Below the pieces are notes generated by a model. That model was given only the letters and a program-made list of their open reading frames with translations, ran no database searches and was not told the origin of the DNA. Positions 6,517 through 10,936 of a stretch of DNA of 10,936 nt are shown here, piece by piece. The stretch lies in assembly GCA_900550505.1 (NCBI GenBank), contig URSI01000026.1, positions 1 through 10,936 of the forward strand, read 5' to 3'. Both the position numbers and the translations under genes were made by a program. Each line of letters opens with the position of its first letter. Position 1 is the stretch's first letter. The DNA is from an uncultured Eubacteriales bacterium. GTDB taxonomy: Bacteria; Bacillota; Clostridia; Oscillospirales; CAG-382.

Positions 6517-6805
6517 CTTTTCTCTCCTCCTTCTTTCCTCCGCGAATCGAGCGGAAGGTCAGGTATATAAGCGGCACCGTCAAGCCCAACGCCGCCCCGA
6601 CCAGCACTGCCACAACGGATATTTCCAACGCATCCGCAACGAAATAAGCCGCCGTAAGCACGAGCACGTTGAGCAGCTGCCTCATCATCGATACGGCTGC
6701 CAGCGAAGTGCCACGCGCAGACAATACACGTGAAACGAACGCGCTCAGCATTGCCGCCGCAAGCGCGGCAAAAAATCCCGCGACACCGTACAAAAAGGTC
6801 AGCAT
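6509..6805 (-). CDS. Small membrane protein at head of ATP synthase operon, AtpI-like
   Basis: A 98-residue protein with three predicted membrane helices (about residues 3-25, 43-60 and 63-84) and a short basic tail (RSIRGGKKEERKDG). Its position directly before atpB matches AtpI, an accessory protein that helps c-ring assembly or Mg uptake in other bacteria (family knowledge); sequence alone does not prove it. AtpI usually has four helices and about 120 residues, so this is short; the AtpR protein of N-ATPase operons is another three-helix possibility, but no AtpQ or N-ATPase gene order is present. The ATG (6805-6803) is preceded by GGAGGTGG with good spacing. The gene overlaps atpB by 8 bases and is the first gene after the operon promoter. 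Confidence 0.65.
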   Translation of the reverse strand: MLTFLYGVAGFFAALAAAMLSAFVSRVLSARGTSLAAVSMMRQLLNVLVLTAAYFVADALEISVVAVLVGAALGLTVPLIYLTFRSIRGGKKEERKDG

Positions 6806-6891
6806 ATGCCACCTCCGGTAAACCTCATTGCCCGTCTGAGCGCACGTCCGACAGCTGTCACCGCCCGTGCCCGCATCTGACAGGCACCGTT

Positions 6892-6920
6892 ATTATAGTA
6901 CCGCCGGCGACAAAAGTCAA
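6892..6920 (-). promoter_or_regulatory. SigA-type promoter of the ATP synthase operon
   Basis: On the - strand: TTGACT (6920-6915), a 17-base spacer, and a perfect TATAAT (6897-6892). Only one base departs from the consensus. Transcription would start near 6885, leaving a leader of about 80 bases before the first ATG at 6805. The leader contains the 10-bp palindrome GACAGCTGTC (6850-6859), with no recognised riboswitch. Confidence 0.85.
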
Positions 6921-6958
6921 CACCGACTTGCTTTTGTCATGCCCCGTTCAAAACCCAA

Positions 6959-6985
6959 GCGCCGCCCGGTTTTTCCGGGCGGCGC
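6959..6985 (-). terminator. Intrinsic terminator of the oxidoreductase gene
   Basis: An 11-bp GC-rich perfect stem, GCGCCGCCCGG (6959-6969) with CCGGGCGGCGC (6975-6985), around a 5-base loop. On the - strand it is followed by TTGGGTTTT, an interrupted T run. It lies 28 bases after the oxidoreductase stop and separates that gene from the ATP synthase promoter. Confidence 0.7.
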
Positions 6986-7013
6986 CATGCCTTGTGGTGT
7001 CGATAAACTCAGA

Positions 7014-8075
7014 TCAGAGCACTATCTCTCTGCCGGCGTCGGAAGAATCATACATCGCTTGCATCATCTTTGCAGTGATGATGACGGTATCGATATGGCT
7101 CGGAAGCTTCTCGCCGGTACGGATGCAGCGGATAAAGCTGTCTATCTCGGTCTGGAAGTGGTTACCTCCCTCAAACTCGGGCTTGTAGCTTATCAGCTTG
7201 CCGTCAGCGGTCGACCATACGGTAAAGTCGCCGCCGTAGTTCAGACGAATGCCGGCTTTCGTGCCGAGGAAGTCTATGTAAGACTCGCCGATACCGATAT
7301 TCTGTGCCCACGCACCGTTGAAGGTGATCGTCGGTCCCTCGGTGCGGACAAAGCCCGTGACAGAATCGTCAACATCGTATGTTCCGTTGAGATCCTTCGT
7401 GTTCTCCGCCCACATGGACTCGTAAACGTAATTCTTCATGTCTACGCCGAGCTTGCAGAACGCCTTGGCGGAAACCGTAAGCGGCTTCGGATCGTTCATG
7501 CAGTACATGACGATATCGAGGTAATGCACGCCCCAGTCGATCAGCGTACCGCCGCCGGCAATGGCCTTCGTGGTGAAAGCACCGCCCAGACCCGGGATGG
7601 AACGGTGAGACCGGAAGCTGACGTATACGTGATAAACCTCGCCGAGCTCGCCGTCGGCGATCATTTTTCTTATCTTGTTGACAGCGCCGTTGAAACGGTT
7701 GACAACACCGATATTGAGAACTTTTCCACTCTCATGCTGTGCCTTCTGCATCTCGAGCGCCTCGGAATAAACGCGTGCAGCCGGCTTCTCGCAAAGCACG
7801 TTCTTGCCGGCTTTCAGGCAGTCGATGGAAATGATCGAGTGCATCTTGTTCGGCGTACAGACGGAAACAGCCTCGACCTCATCGTCAGCAAGGATGTCCT
7901 TATAATCCACTACCGCGATCCCGCAGCCGTACTTCTCAACTGCAGCCTTGGCTCTCTCGGGAATGATGTCGCAGAAATACTTGATCTCTACATCTTCGTT
8001 CTTCAGATAAGCGGGAATATGTGCGCTGTTGGCTATGGTACCGCAACCAATGATACCGACTTTCATTTTAGCCAT
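7014..8075 (-). CDS. Gfo/Idh/MocA family NAD(P)-dependent oxidoreductase
   Basis: A 353-aa cytoplasmic dehydrogenase of the family that oxidises or reduces sugars, inositols and related polyols. The N-terminal Rossmann fold shows VGIIGCGTIA (GxGxxA at 10-15). The family motif CEKPAA is at 95-100, with the catalytic Lys at 97, and the second-domain motif GGTLIDWGVHYLD is at 175-187, with His184 the likely acid/base. Full length and intact. The substrate cannot be told from sequence; nothing beside it is a clear partner. ATG at 8075 is preferred over the ATG three codons on, because GGAGGT lies 8 bases upstream. It is monocistronic, with its own promoter (8125-8153) and terminator (6959-6985). 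Codon use differs from the ATP synthase genes: AAG over AAA (about 19 to 6 by hand count), ATC over ATA, and GAG over GAA, as in strongly expressed genes. Confidence 0.93.
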   Translation of the reverse strand: MAKMKVGIIGCGTIANSAHIPAYLKNEDVEIKYFCDIIPERAKAAVEKYGCGIAVVDYKDILADDEVEAVSVCTPNKMHSIISIDCLKAGKNVLCEKPAARVYSEALEMQKAQHESGKVLNIGVVNRFNGAVNKIRKMIADGELGEVYHVYVSFRSHRSIPGLGGAFTTKAIAGGGTLIDWGVHYLDIVMYCMNDPKPLTVSAKAFCKLGVDMKNYVYESMWAENTKDLNGTYDVDDSVTGFVRTEGPTITFNGAWAQNIGIGESYIDFLGTKAGIRLNYGGDFTVWSTADGKLISYKPEFEGGNHFQTEIDSFIRCIRTGEKLPSHIDTVIITAKMMQAMYDSSDAGREIVL

Positions 8076-8124
8076 TTTCTATGACCTCCGGTTTTGTTTT
8101 TCACCCTACGGGTTTTCTTTCGGC

Positions 8125-8153
8125 ATTATAGCACAGCCGAATCACGGTTTCAA
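8125..8153 (-). promoter_or_regulatory. SigA-type promoter of the oxidoreductase gene
   Basis: On the - strand: TTGAAA (8153-8148), a 17-base spacer, TATAAT (8130-8125). An A-rich stretch lies directly upstream of the -35 (8154-8175) and could act as an UP element. The leader would be about 43 bases. Confidence 0.8.
8139..8151. promoter_or_regulatory. Possible operator (imperfect inverted repeat) in the oxidoreductase promoter
   Basis: GAATC-ACG-GTTTC is an imperfect inverted repeat that overlaps the -35 and spacer of the oxidoreductase promoter. The - strand read TTGAAACCG resembles the left half of a CcpA cre site, but the right half does not fit. A repressor site is possible but unproven. 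Confidence 0.25.
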
Positions 8154-8181
8154 TAGGATTTTTGTTTTTTTTAACGACCCC

Positions 8182-8210
8182 TTGTAATTTTTTCAGCAAT
8201 TTGATATAAT
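8182..8210 (+). promoter_or_regulatory. Promoter of glpK with extended -10
   Basis: TTGTAA (8182-8187), a 17-base spacer and TATAAT (8205-8210), preceded by TG one base before it (extended -10, TGATATAAT). The weak -35 is compensated by the extended -10. The start would be near 8216, giving a short leader of about 28 bases that contains the GGAGG ribosome site (8232-8236). Confidence 0.75.
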
Positions 8211-8244
8211 GTAGCGGTGAAATCCGCAGGCGGAGGTCAAACCG

Positions 8245-9726
8245 GTGAAATATATCCTTTCAATAGACTCCGGGACGACATCGGCGCGTGCCATAATCTT
8301 TGACGGCACGACCGAGACGGCTTCATGCAAGATCCCGATAAAGCAAATATATCCCTTGCCCGGCTGGGTCGAACACGACCCGGACGAGCTTTTTTCCGCC
8401 GTGGAACAAAGTATCAGAGCAGTACTGTCGCAGGGCGACTTTCTCCCCTACATCCATGCGATAGGGATAACCAATCAGCGTGAAACTGTGGTCGTATGGG
8501 ACAGGAACACCTCGCGGCCGATAGCCAACGCCATAGTGTGGCAATGCCGCAGAACCGCGGAGTTCTGCGATTCACTGATAGCCGACGGTCATGCCGACAT
8601 GATAAGGCGCAAAACGGGGCTCACGGTAAACCCGTATTTTTCCGCATCAAAGCTCCGCTGGCTGCTGGACAATGTGCCGGGAGCAAGAGAAAAGGCAAGA
8701 CGCGGCGAGCTGCTTTTCGGCACCGTAGACACCTGGATAATTTGGAAACTCACCGGTGGCCGCGTACACGCCACCGACGTGACCAATGCTTCCCGCACGA
8801 TGCTTTACAACATCAACACGGGCTGCTGGGACAAAGAACTGCTCGAGCTTTTTGACATCCCTCCGTGCATGCTCCCCGAGGTGCTCCCCTGCAACGGGGA
8901 TTTCGGGCGCGCGCATATCTGCGGCAGGGACATACCGATCACGGGATGTGCCGGCGATCAGCAGGCGGCTTTGTTTGGCCAATGCTGCTTTGAGCCGGGC
9001 GAAACGAAAACCACTTACGGTACCGGCGCATTTCTTCTCATGAATACGGGTGAAGTCGCGTGCCGCTCGACACGTGGACTTGTAACGACGCTCGCATGGC
9101 GGCTCGACGGTGAAAAACCTGTCTACGCGCTGGAAGGCAGCGTATTTATAGCCGGTGCGCTGATCGAATGGCTGCGTGACGAAATGGGTTTCTTCAGCAA
9201 AAGCGCGGACTGCGAAGCGCTTGCCCGCAGCGTTAACGATACCGGCGGCGTCTACATCGTACCGGCTTTCGTTGGGCTCGGCGCGCCGTATTGGGACTCG
9301 TATGCGCGCGGAACGATAGTGGGGTTGACGCGCGGAAGCTCAAAAGCGCATCTGGCACGAGCTGCGCTCGAAGCGATAGCCTTTCAGATCAACGACGTGG
9401 TTTCGCTGATGCAGATCGAATCGGCGCTGAGCGTTACCGAAATGAAAACAGACGGCGGCGCTTCGGCAAACGGACTTCTCATGCAGCTTCAGGCGGACAT
9501 CAGCGGTCTCAGGATACACAGACCGCCGAACACGGAAACGACCGCGCTCGGTGCGGCGATGCTCGCAGGGCTGGGCTCGGGCCTTTTCGAAAACATACAT
9601 GACCTGAAATCAAAGTGGCAGGTGGAAAGCACTTTTGTCCCGTCCATATCCCGTGAATCACGCTCAGAGCTGCTCCGGGGATGGGAGAAAGCCGTACACC
9701 GTGCGGAAAACTGGTGCGAGCCGTAA
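8245..9726 (+). CDS. glpK: Glycerol kinase
   Basis: Phosphorylates glycerol with ATP to sn-glycerol 3-phosphate, committing glycerol to glycolysis or lipid synthesis; cytoplasmic FGGY-family kinase. Seen: N-terminal phosphate loop SIDSGTTSARA (residues 6-16), substrate block NQRETVVVWD (77-86), catalytic Asp in AGDQQAALFGQ (D238), second phosphate-binding block TYGTGAFLLMNTG (257-269), and the adenosine motif TDGGASANGLLMQ (402-414). Length 493 aa is normal and the gene is intact. The start is GTG at 8245, supported by GGAGG at 8 bases and by the family N-terminus. His224 lies 14 residues before the catalytic Asp, the same spacing as the HPr-phosphorylated histidine of enterococcal and Bacillus GlpK, so PTS control is possible. 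No glpF, glpD or glpO is in the window. Another FGGY kinase is unlikely given the complete motif match. Confidence 0.95.
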   Translation: MKYILSIDSGTTSARAIIFDGTTETASCKIPIKQIYPLPGWVEHDPDELFSAVEQSIRAVLSQGDFLPYIHAIGITNQRETVVVWDRNTSRPIANAIVWQCRRTAEFCDSLIADGHADMIRRKTGLTVNPYFSASKLRWLLDNVPGAREKARRGELLFGTVDTWIIWKLTGGRVHATDVTNASRTMLYNINTGCWDKELLELFDIPPCMLPEVLPCNGDFGRAHICGRDIPITGCAGDQQAALFGQCCFEPGETKTTYGTGAFLLMNTGEVACRSTRGLVTTLAWRLDGEKPVYALEGSVFIAGALIEWLRDEMGFFSKSADCEALARSVNDTGGVYIVPAFVGLGAPYWDSYARGTIVGLTRGSSKAHLARAALEAIAFQINDVVSLMQIESALSVTEMKTDGGASANGLLMQLQADISGLRIHRPPNTETTALGAAMLAGLGSGLFENIHDLKSKWQVESTFVPSISRESRSELLRGWEKAVHRAENWCEP

Positions 9727-9750
9727 ACTGCGACGTACGATCCCGCAGCA

Positions 9751-9778
9751 TTGCCATGAATAACACTGAGCTTAAACC
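9751..9778 (+). promoter_or_regulatory. Weak candidate promoter for the lipoprotein gene
   Basis: TTGCCA (9751-9756) is one mismatch from the -35 consensus, but the -10 at 16 bases (TAAACC, 9773-9778) matches only three positions. Read-through from glpK is an equal possibility. Confidence 0.2.
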
Positions 9779-9807
9779 GTAAACCATCATCAAAGGAGGA
9801 AACAAGC

Positions 9808-10936
9808 ATGACAGTAAAACGGCTGCTTCGCCTTGTTACGCTGATTTTAGCGGGCGCATTGCTCCTACCGCTCCTTTCGGCGTGCGGAGGCGATACCGAC
9901 GTCTCGGGCTCGCTTACGGAGAGCACCGGCGACACTTCTGAAGACACCTCTGGGACAGTGGTGGGGAAAACCTACCGCACACCTGTGAGCACGGGAAAAA
10001 GCTATACCGTGTCACAGGCGGCCTCCGATATTTATCCCGACTCCTACGGAGCCGAGCTGACGGACGGAGTAACGGTTACCGAATCGGGCTCATACAGCGA
10101 CGAAAGGTTTGCCGGCTTCAACATACCATCGCTGTCGGTCATAATCGATCTGGGAGAAACGAACGACAGGCTGTACGCATTTGAGGCGGGCTACCTTGCC
10201 GTGTCGGTCGCCGGCATCGCCGCGCCCTCTTCGATAGCCGTACAGGTCTCAAACGACGGCGAAGACTGGGACCGAATCGGTATGTGCGTGAAGCCCGCAT
10301 ACGAGGAAGGCACAACACAGCGCGCGGTGCTTGAAAAAGACGATTACATAAGTGCACGATACATCCGGTTCATCATATCTTCCGCGTCTGCGTGGGTGTT
10401 TCTCGACGAATTGACCGTGTATGCGGACGTCGAGGGCGACACCGACCACTCGCTCGAAGATACGGGCGCCGCATACGAGGCGGACGGCACTACCGATGCC
10501 GATATCGTAGCGGCATTGTCATCCGTCACCACCTCTGCGCCGGATCTCTCACTGCCGCTCAATATTATTTCAAAGGGCTCGTCATATAAACTTTCTCGCC
10601 CTGCCGACACTGAGCGCTACCCGGACGACGGCAGCAAGCTCACCGACGGCAGTACGATAGGAAGTCACTATGAAAGCGGTCACTGGGTCGGCTTTGCCGG
10701 CAGCGAAGCGTTGACCGTCACCGTAGATCTCGGAGAAGTGCGGGACGACATAGCAAAGATCGCACTCTCCGTGTTCAGCCGCATACAGACGGGGATAGTA
10801 TGCCCCACATATGTCGATATCCTCGTATCGGACGACGGTGAGGATTTCGTAAAGATATCACGCATATACTCGCCCACCGACAGCAGCATGAGCAATTACA
10901 CCTACGCCTTTATCCCGGAAAAGTGCATAAGGGCAA
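9808..10936 (+). CDS. Secreted lipoprotein with two discoidin-like modules (3' end outside window)
   Basis: The frame stays open for 376 codons to the window edge. The N-terminus is a lipoprotein signal: MTVKRLLRLV, a hydrophobic stretch, then the lipobox LLSAC with Cys26 as the lipid anchor. A Ser/Thr/Asp/Gly-rich linker (27-50) follows. Two related modules come next, about 63-207 and 256 to the edge. Each opens with a matching pattern (GKSYTVS...YPDSYGAELTDG; GSSYKLS...YPDDGSKLTDG), then ..VxIDLGE and a VQVSNDGEDW-like block (VDILVSDDGEDF in the second), as in F5/8 type C (discoidin) sugar-binding folds. Proteins with this start in Clostridia often continue into a DUF4855 or catalytic domain, but that part is not visible. 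Strong AAAGGAGGA site 7 bases before the ATG. It starts 81 bases after glpK with no terminator between them, so read-through is possible. The carbohydrate-binding role is inference. Confidence 0.8.
   Translation, partial: MTVKRLLRLVTLILAGALLLPLLSACGGDTDVSGSLTESTGDTSEDTSGTVVGKTYRTPVSTGKSYTVSQAASDIYPDSYGAELTDGVTVTESGSYSDERFAGFNIPSLSVIIDLGETNDRLYAFEAGYLAVSVAGIAAPSSIAVQVSNDGEDWDRIGMCVKPAYEEGTTQRAVLEKDDYISARYIRFIISSASAWVFLDELTVYADVEGDTDHSLEDTGAAYEADGTTDADIVAALSSVTTSAPDLSLPLNIISKGSSYKLSRPADTERYPDDGSKLTDGSTIGSHYESGHWVGFAGSEALTVTVDLGEVRDDIAKIALSVFSRIQTGIVCPTYVDILVSDDGEDFVKISRIYSPTDSSMSNYTYAFIPEKCIRA

Noticed and set aside
6867..8084. Long + strand open frame of 405 codons opposite the oxidoreductase
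   Set aside because: It is antisense to a gene with clear family motifs, a good ribosome site and its own promoter; the translation shows no recognisable domain.
8139..8153. CcpA cre site at the oxidoreductase promoter
   Set aside because: The left half fits but the right half has three mismatches to the consensus, so it is kept only as a generic possible operator.
9721..9784. Direct repeat CCGTAAAC at 9721-9728 and 9777-9784
   Set aside because: Only 8 bases, one copy includes the glpK stop, and no mobile element or duplication surrounds it; probably chance.
1..10936. tRNA, rRNA, CRISPR array, insertion sequence or att site
   Set aside because: No cloverleaf, spaced repeats, transposase or integrase coding, or terminal inverted repeats were seen on either strand.

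Overview
The window looks like chromosomal DNA from an uncultured anaerobic bacterium of the Clostridia type. The basis is GC-rich DNA with frequent ATA codons, strong AGGAGG-type ribosome binding sites, SigA-type promoters (TTGACT/TTGAAA and TATAAT with 17-base spacers), a lipobox lipoprotein and cysteine-rich proteins. The taxonomic placement is inference. Almost all of the window is genes; the longest stretch without one is about 210 bases (6806-7013) and it holds a terminator and a promoter.

Layout. (1) 2-295, + strand: the C-terminal end of rhamnulose-1-phosphate aldolase (RhaD). It runs into a terminator (311-344) that also ends the ATP synthase operon arriving on the opposite strand. 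(2) 375-6805, - strand: a complete F-type ATP synthase operon, transcribed right to left from a near-consensus promoter at 6892-6920. The gene order is AtpI-like protein, a (atpB), c (atpE), b (atpF), a large fusion, gamma (atpG), beta (atpD), epsilon (atpC). Genes overlap or nearly touch, except for 22 and 66 bases on either side of atpE. (3) 7014-8075, - strand: a Gfo/Idh/MocA-type NAD(P)-dependent oxidoreductase with its own promoter and terminator. (4) 8245-9726, + strand: glycerol kinase (glpK), diverging from the oxidoreductase. (5) 9808-end, + strand: the N-terminal part of a secreted lipoprotein with two related discoidin-like beta-sandwich modules, cut by the window edge.

The remarkable object is the ATP synthase. 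There is no separate delta gene. One 755-residue open frame carries, in order, a b-type membrane anchor and stalk helix, the C-terminal domain of delta, and a complete alpha subunit. The N-terminal six-helix domain of delta, which normally caps the tops of the alpha subunits, has no counterpart. Since F1 needs three alpha subunits but classically one peripheral stalk, either the enzyme has an unusual stalk arrangement or some alpha is made without the extension; an in-frame ATG with a GAGGT sequence upstream lies exactly at the start of the alpha core. The epsilon subunit is also reduced to its beta-sandwich domain (86 residues). The c subunit has replaced nearly all of its helix-1 glycines by Ala/Ser/Cys. 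The gamma subunit has 13 cysteines. Together these point to a lineage-specific, restructured ATP synthase, most likely proton-coupled.

The flanking genes belong to carbohydrate and glycerol metabolism: rhamnose cleavage to DHAP and lactaldehyde, sugar dehydrogenation, glycerol phosphorylation and carbohydrate or cell-surface binding. They show no mechanistic link to the ATP synthase beyond adjacency.
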